From positions 124,001 to 188,000 of the forward strand of contig MU119217.1 of NCBI GenBank assembly GCA_014904845.1: 64,000 nucleotides of DNA, in the 5' to 3' direction. Below, one piece after another: positions 47,089 to 58,968 of the stretch. The notes under the pieces were generated by a model. The model did not search any database. It was not told the DNA's origin and worked only from the letters and a program-made list of their open reading frames with translations. Source of the DNA: Acephala macrosclerotiorum. Its lineage: Eukaryota > Ascomycota > Leotiomycetes > Helotiales > Mollisiaceae. How positions within the stretch are numbered: position 1 is the stretch's first letter; every line of letters starts with the position of its first letter. A program made the position numbers and the translations under genes.

Positions 47089-48283
47089 ATGTCAGCTCCC
47101 GAAGTTCACCATCTCTTCCACCATCCCATTGCGGACCATTCCTTCTCTGCCGACAAGCAGACATTGGCTGTTGCACGAGACACCAGTGTTGAGCTCTACG
47201 GACGAACTGGCAGTGGATTCAAGCTCAAGGATGAGTTGAAAGGTCATGATAAGCTTGTCACCAGTGTCGATATCGCATTGAACAGTGGGAGGATCGTTAC
47301 TTGCTCGCAAGGTTGGTTGCGACACCTCACCTTAAACTGGGAGAGAAGATGCTGACATTCAAAAGACCGAAATGCTCTGGTCTGGGAGCCATCTCCTACT
47401 GGTTACAAGCCTACCCTCGTCCTCCTGCGAATCAATCGAGCTGCTACATTCGTACGATGGTCACCCTCCGAGATGAAGTTCGCTGTTGGATCCGGTGCGA
47501 GAGTCATTGCTATCTGTTACTTCGAAGAGGAGAACGATTGGTGGGTCTCAAAGCATATCAAGAAGCCTATTCGAAGCACAATTACAACTGTCGCATGGCA
47601 TCCAAACTCGGTTCTGCTCGCGGCCGGTTCGACCGATGCACATGCCCGGGTCTTCTCCAGCTTCATCAAAGGTGTCGATTCTAGGCCAGAACCCGGAGTG
47701 TGGGGGGAGAGATTGCCATTCAATACGGTCTGCGGAGAATACCTGAATAACTCGGCTGGTTGGGTTCATGCTGTCTCGTTCTCTCCCAGCGGAGATGCTT
47801 TAGCTTTTGCATCGCATGATAGCAGCATTACTGTTGTGTACCCCAACGGTGCTGAGCAACCTCCTAGAGCTGTGTTGAGCATCAATACTCAACTCCTACC
47901 TTTCATGAGTCTCATTTGGAATGGAGAGAGTGAGATCATTGCCGCTGGTTATGATTGTGAAGCCTTCCGCTTTCAAGGAAATGAAAGTGGTTGGCAACTC
48001 ACAGGATCATTGGAATCGAAAGGACGAGCAGGACCAGAAAGGGAGGAGTCTGCTTTTAACATGTTCAAGCAGATGGACTTGAAAGGCAAGACTAAGGATG
48101 ATACTAAGTTGACGACTGTTCATCAAAACACCATCAGCACTATCCGTGTGTATGAAGGTTCTGGTGGTGCAGTCCGGAAATTCAGCAGTGAGTATCTGGC
48201 TTTTTCTAGGCTTGCAGAGAATAAATACTAACAATGGCTTAGCAACTGGAGTTGATGGAAGAATTGTCATCTGGAACGCATAG
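47089..48283 (+). CDS. ARPC1: Arp2/3 complex subunit 1 (WD40; ARPC1/Arc40)
   Basis: Exons are 47089..47311, 47366..48187 and 48243..48283; the product is 361 residues. WD repeats run through the whole chain: G-H-D-K-L-V-T-S-V-D-I then I-V-T-C-S-Q-D-R-N-A-L-V-W-E, R-I-N-R-A-A-T-F-V-R-W-S-P, I-R-S-T-I-T-T-V-A-W-H-P-N, G-W-V-H-A-V-S-F-S-P-S-G-D, and a final G-V-D-G-R-I-V-I-W. The insertion loop before the last blade (S-A-F-N-M-F-K-Q-M-D) is characteristic of ARPC1. The protein is part of the actin-nucleating Arp2/3 complex, used in endocytic patches and septation. The last exon codes only 14 residues, which complete the propeller. The start codon is in GACC-ATG-T context. Confidence 0.93.
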
Positions 48284-48583
48284 ACATAGAAATGAAAGCA
48301 CGAAACGTGTTTCGAACGCCCTTCATGAGCCTTCTATAGATTCTGTGAGCATTTGCAACATAGGTCTTCAAGCTAATATGATCTTTGAACACAAGTTCCA
48401 GTGCTCTCCAGATAAACTCTTTCCATTCTTTCTTTAGGTATGTCATCTATATCAGCAGGACCTTTTCCTACCTTCTTACTTCATATTATCTGTTTCCTCC
48501 AAAATTTGATTCGAGAGCGTTCGTCTTAGATACGAATACCACAAATTGTATTCCGCCCACAGATGAGGATCTTGTTCTTCAGA

Positions 48584-49870
48584 ATGGAGAGACAAATCGA
48601 CAGCGACCAAAATTCCATGGGTACTGGCATGTCGTTTCCCCCTCCCTCGCCATTCCAACGACCAGTAGTTTACAGTAGCAACTTTGGAGGTGTTAGTCAT
48701 GGATTCAATACTCCTGTACCAGACAGGTTCCTCCACTATGATCCAGAAAGAAATTGTTACTACCGATATCAGCCTGTCCTCCCTTCTCTAAACGCCCCAG
48801 CCCCTACAGCTTCCGACTTCGTGATCGGTCCAGTTCCTGTTTACATTCCAAATGTCAGCAGAGTCCACTCGATCCCAGAGGATGTTAATATGCCAACTCG
48901 AGTCCCATCACGCGCGGCCAGCCGTATGCATGGTTTGCAATCTACCAACAACAGTCTTGGAGCTCAGGAACTAGCTTGTGTCTGCAACAACAACTTTGGA
49001 ATCGATGGTCATGGCACGCCAATCATCAAACTCGCGACGAAGGCAAACAACATAGCTCAACAACCTTCCAGGATTCCTATTGACCAACTTCTCAACCATA
49101 CTCCAATCCCTCGCATCCCATCCATCTCAAACCAGAATCTCAACACTAGCCAAAACAACGCCAGCCAGAGACTACCAGCTTCAGTCAGCATGTCCATCTG
49201 TTCAACCACAACCTCCTCATCCACCATCCACCCCACCCCCTTCAACACAACAGAAGAACGCTACTACCTCCTCAACACACTCTACACCACCTGTCTCTCA
49301 GCCACAACCTCCTACATCCGTTCCCTTCCCTTACCCAACCGCCATCGCTTCATATCTCCTCCTCGTTATCATCCTTACAGAAGTCCCAAGCCAGCGGGTA
49401 CGATAGGGAAGAGAGGAAAGAGAGAAGGAAGAGAAGGAAAGGAGGCTACGTTGATGGACAATATCTCTACGATTTGTACCAGGCTATGGAGAAAGGCGAG
49501 AAGGGATCCGATGGCGCCGCATCGAGAGGAAGCGGGTGCTGTTGGGGAGATGAGGGATTTGTTTGTTTGGGGGGAGGTGGTGGCTAGGTGTATGGAGAGT
49601 GATGGACTTGATGACGGGAGCGAAGATGATTCCGGAAGTGATGTTGCGGTTCGTGGTGCCAGAGATTGGAATGGGATAGACGTAGCATTCCCGGGTATGA
49701 AGGTTGTGAAAGCGGCGATGAAGTTGTGTAATTGGTTGGGAGATGAGGATGCGTGGGATACTTGTGATATGGTGATGGGCGAGTTGAGGGATTTGGTTGA
49801 GGATGAAAGGATGGCGACCGCGGAAGAGGGAGGAGGTGGCGGTGGGTCGGAGTTTGGAAGTATTTTGTGA
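48584..49870 (+). CDS. Uncharacterised fungal protein
   Basis: This is a single-exon frame of 428 residues from the ATG at 48584; an in-frame ATG lies 21 bases upstream at 48563. I do not recognise it. The N-terminal 190 residues are Pro/Ser/Asn-rich with F-L-H-Y-D-P-E-R-N-C-Y-Y-R-Y and repeated I-P motifs, probably disordered. Residues about 215-260 (E-E-R-Y-Y-L-L-N-T-L-Y-T-T-C-L-S-A-T) and 310-410 (W-R-K-A-R-R-D-P, F-V-W-G-E-V-V-A-R-C-M-E, W-N-G-I-D-V-A-F-P-G-M-K-V-V-K-A-A-M-K-L-C) look helical and folded. A Lys/Arg/Glu-rich strip separates them, and the end is glycine-rich. There is no signal peptide or membrane span. Confidence 0.6.
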   Translation: MERQIDSDQNSMGTGMSFPPPSPFQRPVVYSSNFGGVSHGFNTPVPDRFLHYDPERNCYYRYQPVLPSLNAPAPTASDFVIGPVPVYIPNVSRVHSIPEDVNMPTRVPSRAASRMHGLQSTNNSLGAQELACVCNNNFGIDGHGTPIIKLATKANNIAQQPSRIPIDQLLNHTPIPRIPSISNQNLNTSQNNASQRLPASVSMSICSTTTSSSTIHPTPFNTTEERYYLLNTLYTTCLSATTSYIRSLPLPNRHRFISPPRYHPYRSPKPAGTIGKRGKREGREGKEATLMDNISTICTRLWRKARRDPMAPHREEAGAVGEMRDLFVWGEVVARCMESDGLDDGSEDDSGSDVAVRGARDWNGIDVAFPGMKVVKAAMKLCNWLGDEDAWDTCDMVMGELRDLVEDERMATAEEGGGGGGSEFGSIL

Positions 49871-50963
49871 CTGCGATTGGATGTTGAAGAATGACATGGT
49901 GGTTTGTTTGGGAGTTTTGCTCTAGAGACGATTTCCTAAAGCCCCAGGGGAAGTTTTGTCGATGGCCTTGAAAGATAGGTACAATGAAACATAAATCTAT
50001 GCCCTAGGGCAGAGACTGCATGAACACCGTGGAAAGTTTTATTAGTCCTCTTGCTCGGAGTGTAGAAGGTCGTGGAAGGATTCACAATATCCCAGCTTTA
50101 CCCAGACTTTCTAGGCCCACTCTCCGTGAGCAAAGTAGATCGTTGACTAAAGTAGGAGGAGATTTTACTGAATGCAGTATCTCATCGGAACCTAGCCTCT
50201 TCAATTGTCCTTGACAAGGTAGGAGATTGAAAACGCTGGAAGAATTTCAGATATTGTGGCCCGAGGAAGTTGAGTCTTCGAAAGTTCCAAGTCCTTGAGG
50301 TTCTTTGTGATTGAGGGCAGCTTTTCACGGTGGGAAAGTTTCCACTTCCTGTAGAGCAGACCGACGTCGCTTTGCCTCAAAGCCTAGGTGAGCACCCCAC
50401 AAATACCTGCAAGGAGTCGATCACCTTCGATGGTAAGGGGCTCGCCAACGAACAAGCGAGCCAGACTACGGAGACGACCACCGATTCAAAAGAAATATAT
50501 AAAAAAAATAAAAGATCCACGGAAGAACAAAAGCCAATTCTTTTTTTTGGAACGGCCAAGTAAAGAAGAATCAAAAAGACTCCCAAGCCAGATCGCATAG
50601 AAAAATCCAACAAAAAGTCCAAACTTCCGAAGAAGTTCTTATAAAACCACAAGTCCACATCATACACTTCTGTGATTTTTAAACAGGCTCGATGGCATTC
50701 GTATTTCAGGATTACTCTAAGATGTAAGGGACACGTTACATTGTGTGTGCATTCTATAAGGCAAACCGGCTACTCATCTGATAGACAATATTCCTATTTA
50801 AATCTATACGTATCGTTGGGAGGTGGGTACCAAACCAGGAGTACTGGTCAAGCTAGTGCTAAGCGAGGTGGAGGGATCACTCCTTCTGCCACCTTCAGTA
50901 AAGCGAGAAGTTAAAATCTGGCGAGTTTGGTACTATCTACAAATCTCTATACTTATCTAAAGA
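49871..50963. other. Intergenic region between convergent genes, locally AT-rich
   Basis: About 1.1 kb with no supported gene. The part around 50490-50560 is A-rich. Confidence 0.5.
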
Positions 50964-52783
50964 TCATAAGCTGCTTGTGATTTCAGCAGTCGGCAAGACC
51001 ACCTCGCCATTCCTTGCTTTGTCCTTCCTAATCCTCTCTCTAGCCTCCTCATTTCCCCTCTTCCACATCGCAATCCTTAACAAATGGGCGGCATCAAAAT
51101 CCTCTCTCCACTTCTTCTCAAATTTCGGCAACGCCCTCCCCTTACCATCCCTCGGTTCCCCAGCCATCTTCCTAACCCCCTCAAAATACTCCTCGAAGTC
51201 CGGATACAGTGCGGTGAACGGAACACCATCGCCTTTATACTGAATACGATCTTCTTCCCATTTGATCTGTTCTTCATTAGGAGGCAATGTGATCCGTCCA
51301 GCTAGGAACCTGGCTGCGAGAACGGCTTGCCATTCGAAGACTTTGAAGGTGAAGCCGGCGGCGATGGCGCCGACGAAACAGAGGGTTGGGTCTTCGCGCC
51401 AGAAGATGTGCTGGTAGAGATTTGGGAGGCGGTTGTTGTGGATTGTTGCGGCGAGGTCGGGCTACCAGCTTATTAGCAATATGAAAAACCAATGTCTAGG
51501 TTAGGAGCTCCTAGAGCTGGGAGCCGTCTCAGGAGCCCGCATGCAAACAGATCATGTCCGTTTGTTCCTATGTCTCAGCTCCCGGAGCCCCCATACAAGG
51601 AAATAGCAAAATTGTATGGGAATAAGTACGTACGAGGAAGGGAAGAGTCCATGTATAGCCTGTCCCGAAGATGATGTGATCGATGTTTTCGAGTTTGGTC
51701 CCGTCTGAAAAGTGTACTGTTCGTTCATTGGTCTTGATGTCTGAAGTGATGTGGGTGATTGGAGGCCGGCGAATTATGTTGGGGTGTTGAAAGGCTTCGT
51801 CGGATTAGCATCATGAAAAGCCAATTTCTCTAGGAAGTTCCAGAGCTCTTGGAGAACCGTGTAAGACAATTATGGGGGCAAAGACGCACCATAATCGAAG
51901 AAGTACGGATGGTACTTCCCTCTCACGACACAGTTGAGAGGCGTCTCTGCAACATCTGCAAGTGCAAAGGAGATATCTGGGCCTGAGATACTGGCTCCAA
52001 CCACAACTGTCCTCTTTCCACGATATTTCTCCGTTCCTCTCCAAGCTTTACTGTGCTCCACACTTCCTGAAAAGTTCTCCATAAGCTCTGTAAGACCAGG
52101 AGTATAAGGTATGAAAGGGACGGTGTAGTGTCCAGAAGCAACCACCACTGCATCGAACGATTCCGACCACCAATGGTCTTCTAGTCCATTCTCCAGTGGT
52201 TTTCTTAGTGCAATAATCCATTTACCACTTTCTTGGTCCTTGTGGACCAGTTCGACAGTTGTGTTGTAGGAGACAAGATCCTGGTATCCCCGTCGGTTCA
52301 ACAGCCCTTGGATATAGCCTTCCACAGCTTTCCAGTGCCGGAAAGGAGACTTCTCTCCATGTCTCCGGATATTGAGAGGTGTTCTTTCTTCGGGAAATGG
52401 TTCTTGGGAGAAGGACATAGCAAATGCATCTATATTCGTCTCTAGCGCGGGGTATATTGATGTCTCAGAAAATCTATATTGGGTATTGTGCGGGGTCGTT
52501 GTGGGAAGCTCTGGCGGTATTGGCAGTGTCTCGTCCGGTTTTCGCGCTGCAATCTTCTCTAAGTCTTGGAGTTGTTGGACATGGTCCGGGGGATCCTCGA
52601 TCCTACAATAAGTCAGAATGTGCATGTATATTTGGGACAAATGACTAACCAGCATCCTCCCGCCTTCTCTCTCCTCTCGAATATTCGAATTCGATCAAAT
52701 GATTGCTCTTGGGCTAGGGCATCAACTGCAATTGCACCGGCAGGTCCAGCTCCAATGATCGCGATGCTCTTTATTGGAGCCAT
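50964..52783 (-). CDS. Flavin-containing monooxygenase (FMO-like)
   Basis: Exons are 52783..52650, 52602..51890, 51794..51634 and 51461..50964, giving 501 residues. The FAD site is I-I-G-A-G-P-A-G (residues 9-16), followed by F-E-R-R-E-K-A-G-G-C-W. The FMO identifying stretch F-S-G-S-V-E-H-S-K-A-W-R-G precedes the NADPH site V-V-V-G-A-S-I-S-G-P-D. F-G-T-G-Y-T-W is the F-A-T-G-Y-like motif. Such enzymes use NADPH and O2 to oxygenate nitrogen or sulfur in small substrates, or act in secondary metabolism; the substrate here is unknown. It lacks a membrane tail and is probably cytosolic. Introns 2 (95 nt) and 3 (172 nt) are longer than usual in this window and share sequence. An MFS transporter lies 2.5 kb upstream on the same strand. 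Confidence 0.9.
51462..51633 (-). repeat. Intron 3 of the FMO gene, introner-like candidate
   Basis: This 172-nt intron carries a segment (51472-51523) similar to one in intron 2 of the same gene, including the branch-site side. It also has GC-rich inverted pieces (GGGAGC near 51519, GCTCCC near 51574) that could fold into a hairpin. Confidence 0.5.
51795..51889 (-). repeat. Intron 2 of the FMO gene, introner-like candidate
   Basis: This 95-nt intron carries a segment at 51804-51854 that aligns with 51472-51523 of intron 3 with few mismatches and small gaps. Read in the sense direction, both have a TTTTCAT block followed by a GCTAAT branch site. Confidence 0.5.
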
Positions 52784-55251
52784 TGTACAGGTCAAATCTT
52801 GGGACGAATATCAGAGCTGCTCATGGAGGATGTCGGAGGAGCGTTTTAAAAGTGCAAATAGAATCAAGGAAGTCTCCCATCTCAAGAATAGAATGCATGG
52901 AATAAGGAATATAACGAAGAAGACCTAGATGTTTAAAAGTGGATTGGGTGTGAATGTCGCAATACTTGCAGCCAGCGATCCTCTCACTTAGCTTCGGCAG
53001 AAGGGCCGCTAGGTAGGAAGAGAAGAGTCCCGCTGGGTAGGAGGAAGAGGTTCTTAACACAAAAACAAGACTTGCTAAACAATTGAACGGTGACAGTTGC
53101 ATGCAGAAATATAGGAGGTGAAAACCTTTATCAGACTACATATGAGATTTGACGTGCTGATAATGGTGATGATGTAGATAACGTTGAAGCGGGTATTTAA
53201 AAGTGTACCGAGGCGCGACCTTGTCGTTCTCAAATATACAGTTTGTGAGACAAGCCCGGCACTTCTCAGCACCAACAATTTTATCCTGGTAGGCACTTCT
53301 CTGGACAAAAGGCTCCTTCCATTCTCGTCACCAAATCCAATTTTACTCTTCTCATTCACTTTTATGTAGAGGAGGGGCTTTGGCAGAAAAGAAAGTCATA
53401 AACACATAACATATCTGAAAAAGAGTACTTGCTTGATTTTCAATTTGAGGCGCTGCAGTGCTGGAGAAGCTGTCGGTCAAAATCAAATCTCGATTTGTGC
53501 ATAAACAGTCCTGTTGGAATCTGTATAATTAGCGGTTTTGAAGGTTCCCAAAGTTGCAGGACTTTCTGGATGGTGATGGCTGTACCCTCGTGAAGTGATG
53601 GTGCGTGGGGTGGTTGTCGCTTGGCGATCGATTTCGTTTCTATTTGATGCGTGCCCTCTCTTTCGGAATGTGGTCGCGTCAAGCACGGGGTGTATTGGGT
53701 AGAGAAGGAAGTGAAGGAGTTGGTGGTAGGTCATCAAGGGCAGTGCTTGTGGAAAGGCAAGTGCTGGCACGCCTCTCTCCCTAAAAATTGAATTGCAAGC
53801 CAAGTTGGACGGCACGCCTTCCGACACTTCGTTCATGAGCCAGATGCGGGTCGACGGCGTGTGAAAGAGGAAGAGGAAGGCGCGCTTGCTTCTTCGAAAA
53901 GGAATGTCCTTCACTAGCGCCACTATAACCCCCCCCCTCTCTTTAGATTCATTCTTCTCACTTCACTTCACTTCACTTTCAATTCGACGTAGCCCCGTTG
54001 CCCGCAAACAATCGTCAATATTAGCATTATTTCGAACCTCAAAAGGCCATGATGACGTTTTATCGTCCTCATTGCATCCACCTTGACCTTTCAGGATGTG
54101 TCTTGACACTGCTTCCACGGCCATCCTGCTGATGTTGCGTGTGGACTTGTTAGACGCGTCTTATACCTAGCAGAGCAGCTGCACTGCTACTTGAATTTGA
54201 CGTACCCTGGCACATTGTGTACACTTATTGAACATGTTCCTCGAAACCTATATTCATTGCTTTGACGATGGCTACACGTCTGTTTGGAAAGACTCCCTAG
54301 CATTTTCCGAAGGACGAGCACTGCACTGCTTCAGTGTGATCACTCCTGTTTAAAAAGTTGACGATCAAAGAACTCCGAGACTCGAAAGTGCCACCACCTT
54401 CAAGAGGACATTCAGACGCGAGGGCGCCTGCCCAAAATACTTCAACGCCCTCCGCAAGTAGAACTTTTGAACTAAGAATATCCTAATGATACCCCAAACA
54501 GGCTGTACCAGTGCTTTATTGACATGTAGCATTCTCGAGGCTAACTTTTAGGAAACTCCAACTTCAACTTCAACTTCAAGAGAGTGACAGAGTGAAATAT
54601 CCCACAAATGACGGTAATATCTCACACAAAATAAACAGGAACCATTGACGTGTATCAAATTTACCAAAACGAAAGTTAATGCCACCTCGAAAGCCCTACA
54701 GTTTCAAGGACTACGTCATCTTAATCTGAGGGTGAACATCTGGTCTGCAGGGTGAGACTTCGCTCGCCTGGAATGAATGAGAAATATGTTGACATTGAGG
54801 TTATGGAACATAAATAAACGAGCAATGCCTCTTTCTGGGTATAGCTCACAGTGAATATATACATATCCGGTCTTCCATGGACGCGATTAGAGCTGCCAAA
54901 AAAAATGAGAAAATGTTAACGGGTAGGTAAGCACTTGCGTGCTCTAGCGAATGCACTCCATTGTTGTGAAGATAATTTCTCACAGAAGACTGCTTTCGAG
55001 ATCTCATGTATCTCTTTGGCACAGGGACCGTGCCTTGCAGATCGGGCTCGGGTACTTGTGAGAATTTGGATGATGGTTCTTTAGGTCTTTGCTCGTCGTA
55101 TTCGGGTCGGCTGGAAGACGTGATGAGTGTCGTATTGCTGGTATCACGTTGTTGCTGACAACGACTTGTGGTCGAAGGAGAAAGGGCTTGGTAAATTTCC
55201 ATATGTAAACTCGATATATGACTGATTAAACATTATGTAATTTTCATTCTC
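52784..55251. other. 2.5 kb intergenic region
   Basis: This is the promoter of the FMO gene and 3' flank of the MFS gene. A 118-codon frame (55202-54846, minus) just downstream of the MFS stop has no recognisable motif. A short CAACTT repeat occurs near 54556. Confidence 0.45.
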
Positions 55252-57215
55252 TCATTGCAGACCCGTAAGTTTGAGGATATCATGCTTGTGGAAATAAGCT
55301 CTGTTTCGTTTCCCAAACACGTCTGCTGTGATGTAAGCGAGGTTTCTCCTTTGTGGAAAGGGAGGGACTTACACATAGGAATACTCAAGAGACAAACCAC
55401 AACTTGGATGCTGGAGATCCACATGAAGGTTTTGAATACGCCACCATGAACCAACCACTCGTACGCACTCCAAGTCAACCCAAAGCAGAAGAAGTTCTGG
55501 TGCAGATCGTCAGATACACGTTAGGGCTTGGGAATTAGGTACTTACCTTGAAGATGAGCATGCATGTGAATGCTTCGATTGCAAGATCCCCTATTCGCAT
55601 TGTCAGAAATCTCAATACAAGATAGAGAGGGAGTGAACGAACTGTGAGCATCAACAATATACAGACTCGAAGCCACAGCCCCAATAACCATCCCACCAAC
55701 CTCCAACCCAAATGCAAAAACCGGCAAAACCCAAGAATAATGGGTAAGAGTTGCAGAAGTAACTCCAAACAGATACAAGCCAGCACACCCGAAGATTAGT
55801 TGAGGAATCACAAGAATGATTCTGAACTCGGGCTCGTAGATGCCGTTGTTCTTTCGTGTCATGTATCTTGCGCTCCAGTCGGCTAGGATCCCAGCTATGA
55901 GGAATCCGATGATGGCGCCGATGAATGCTCCTGTGTAGGCATAACCGGTGTTGACTTCGTCCCAGAATAAAGGAGGTCCGAGGAAGATGGCGGCGAGAAT
56001 GATACCGATGAAGACTGTCCATCCAATCATTGTTCCTTGGATGAGACAAGCCCACAAGATTGCTGGATGTGCAAACAACGGGAACGGCCTGAGGAATAGT
56101 TTGAAGAAACTTTCATCCGTCTTCCTTCCATTGAAGAATGCCAACTTCTGAAACCAGCTTGCCGACGGTGTATGAGCTGCTGGTCGTTCGGGTTGGACGA
56201 CATAAACAGTCTCGGATGCGCTTCTGTGAACGACTTGTTCGGTTGCCTCGAGTTTCGAATGTATATCTATATTCTCACTGGAAGCCATATCGGTATTTAG
56301 TCGAGCATCGCGTCGGTATGCGGTCTCTGGGACGAGAAAGAAGACGAGGGGTAAGCATACTCCGGCAAAGATTGCTACGAAATAGAATGTCCACCACCAG
56401 CCGATTGTGTGGGTGATTTTCCCAACCAGAATTGGGGTAAAGAAAGCTCCACCAAACACGGCGAGGTTGGTCAATGCCATACGTTTCCCACGTTCCTATG
56501 GACTATATAAGTAACAATTCCCGCAGCAGATTTCTTTGAAACTCACATGGACAAAATAGAGATCTCCGACCGAGGCGTTGACAAGTGCTTCAAAGGGAGC
56601 TGTTCCGATACCCTGCCATATCCTCGACCACAAGAGATATCTATACTTCCTTGAAGCACCTCCACATGCTGATGAAATAATAATAATAACGGTTCCTAGA
56701 AGGAACAAATGTCTCTTCCCCCATATTCTCGCAGATGGAACGAACAGTATGCCAGCGAGCCCAACGCCCAGAAGGAAGTATCCGGTGAGAAGAGCGATCT
56801 TGGTGAACTTCAAAGAGAAGTATAACGACAGGGTGAGCGTGTTCGCTGCGAGGATGGGACCGAGGCATGTTGCAAAGATCGAAACAAAGGAAAGAATGAG
56901 AAGTATCAAGTCGCGTTTCCACAGAGGCCAGTTCTGACGTATACCGTTAGCAGGGCACATCTCTGGTGCAATGTTTACTCACAAGAGGGTCATTTGGATC
57001 ATCGCTTGGTTGAGGGACAAGAATGATAGGAACTGGTCCTGAAGTATCACATTTCAGCCCCGCAGACTCGGAGCCAGCTGCTCGAGGTCGCTCGGGATCG
57101 TCAAAGTATCGTGTAGTTCCTATACAATATTAGGAATGCTGATCAGATTATTCCACGAGGGGCGCATACCAGGAACATGTTCCATCGACTTGGGCTCCAG
57201 AATCCACATTCCCAT
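55252..57215 (-). CDS. MFS transporter, DHA1-type drug/metabolite antiporter
   Basis: Seven exons: 57215..57170, 57119..56983, 56933..56547, 56495..55643, 55590..55547, 55496..55373 and 55325..55252, giving 554 residues. The N-terminus (M-E-H-V-P-G-T-T-R-Y) and D-D-P-N-D-P-L-N-W-P-L-W-K-R-D precede the first membrane span, as in fungal DHA1 proteins. About twelve hydrophobic spans follow, with a long hydrophilic central loop between spans 6 and 7 (around residues 255-320). Motif-rich parts include L-W-S-R-I-W-Q-G-I-G, E-R-G-K-R-M-A-L-T-N, W-W-W-T-F-Y-F and I-E-A-F-T-C-M-L-I-F-K. The C-terminus ends in D-V-F-G-K-R-N-R-A-Y-F then H-D-I-L-K-L. It is expected in the plasma membrane, exporting a small molecule by proton antiport; the substrate is unknown. 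Confidence 0.88.
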
Positions 57216-58968
57216 CTTCAGAAAGTGTTGTGGGACCCTACGCGGTAAAGTAAAAGTCCCAGTAGAGGTAGGAGATTGACAGAACGTGCAATGAGTGATC
57301 GGGCCAAAAATTGCGAAAATTGCGGATTGTACAATCGTCGGCACTACATTGTTTGAGGTGTCCCAGTCGCGGTCGCGCTTGGGAGGTTGATCTGGTGGCA
57401 GCTGCTAGTGGCACGTTTTCGTTTTTTGGGGGGGATTGGGTGACAATTGGGGAGGTGGTGTGTGTAACCTACAGCAAGCCAGTTCAATTGCAGGCGAATG
57501 AGACATGAGAACGCCACAGACAGGGTCTGGAATCTTGACTTTCTCAATTGGGTTATCGAGGTATATTTCGCAAGCCGTGGTAATGTAAAAGGTGTCAGAT
57601 GTCCCTGCCGCTAACGACATTGTTCACGATCATCTGTCCAAGTATCGTTTGCAGTCGTATGGAGGAGCATGGCGATTGGGTTGAACAGTAACAGGCACGT
57701 GAGAAAATGTAAGAGTTTTTGGTATTCCGAGAAAGGAATAATGTGTAACAAGGAGATACTAGTAGACATGGCCCCACTTGAAGGTAATCCGGGGTGAAGC
57801 GGGTCCCACCAGTTACAAGGCACGAACGTTCGGTTCCTGAGATATTCCAAGAAGATACTTTCTGCTAATTGACGTGACCATGCTCTGGAAACACTTCACT
57901 ACTTAAGTACCTCAAATAAAAAGTCCAACTATTACCGTCCCCTCTTATACTCAACAGGGACACAGACATGCGGAGATTGCCCGTTACAGAATTGCCTTTT
58001 CATGGGCTTCGGTCTCTCCCAAGGCCCGTGGCAAAGTATACGTCACACTATACCGCAAATGGGACAGTGCCGCATCAGATATACTTCCTTTCTTCTGAAG
58101 GTCGAGGAACCATGCTGAAGTCTGAGGTCCATACTATGACGCGAGTACGGCGAAAAGTTTAAGAAAGCCTCGGCGTGAATACGCGCTCAGCACAGACTTT
58201 GGGTTTGTGCGAGTATTTGAAGTCGGGATCGGAAAGTCAGACAATCACAAATTTTGCCAATGGAGTCCGAGGATGACAGTGGGAGAATAAGGTTTCTGGA
58301 ACGTTAGGTATGCATGCTCTGATATTCTGTAGGACCGTTGCCTTGTAACTCCTGAAGGATTTGCGAAAGGTTGATATGACTTTATGAGCGTGCTTCTCCT
58401 TCAGCCAATGAAGCATTTGCATTGTGAGCAACGATTTTCTCGAATGAGCGTCATCGAGTGTACCTGCCTTCCCGGAGGGTAATGGTCTACACTCAGGACC
58501 AAGTACCCAATGCATGACTGTTCGGAACTTCGGGCTTTGATTGATGGATTGATGGATTGTCTGGCCTCGAGTGGATCGTGTCGTGATGGTGGGAGAAAAA
58601 TGCCGAAGAAAGCGAGAACCAAAAGGAGGGGCTGCTCTAGCCGCTTATGGCTTAGAGCTAACCTAAAATGTACGCGCAGGGGTCGAGATCGTGATTGGGA
58701 AATCCGAGCTATCAGATGTGCAGCTGAATGCCATCCCTGAGCATTGTAACTGGTGATGTTCCAACATTCCATCCAGCCCAGGGTGGCTTGATCGAGTGAA
58801 TTCCCTCGGGTAAAAGTGACGGAGATTATCAAGACCTCAACCCTTTCTTTGATTTCCTTGTCACCACCCACAATTGAGTTCTTCGTTGAAAATCACTTTG
58901 TTTGTTCCTTCCTTCCCATAGCGCTTCAAGCAATCAACGCGTCAATTTGGAGCGCAACTTCAGTCGCT
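57216..58968. other. Divergent intergenic region MFS / CFEM
   Basis: About 1.75 kb with no supported coding frame. A run of seven G lies near 57428. Confidence 0.5.

Noticed and set aside
49380..49445. GA-rich stretch considered as a microsatellite or intron
   Set aside because: It is inside a continuous reading frame encoding a Lys/Arg/Glu/Gly strip and has no intron signals.
54846..55202. 118-codon minus-strand frame just after the MFS stop
   Set aside because: It has no recognisable motif or promoter, and its position fits the 3' UTR of the transporter gene.
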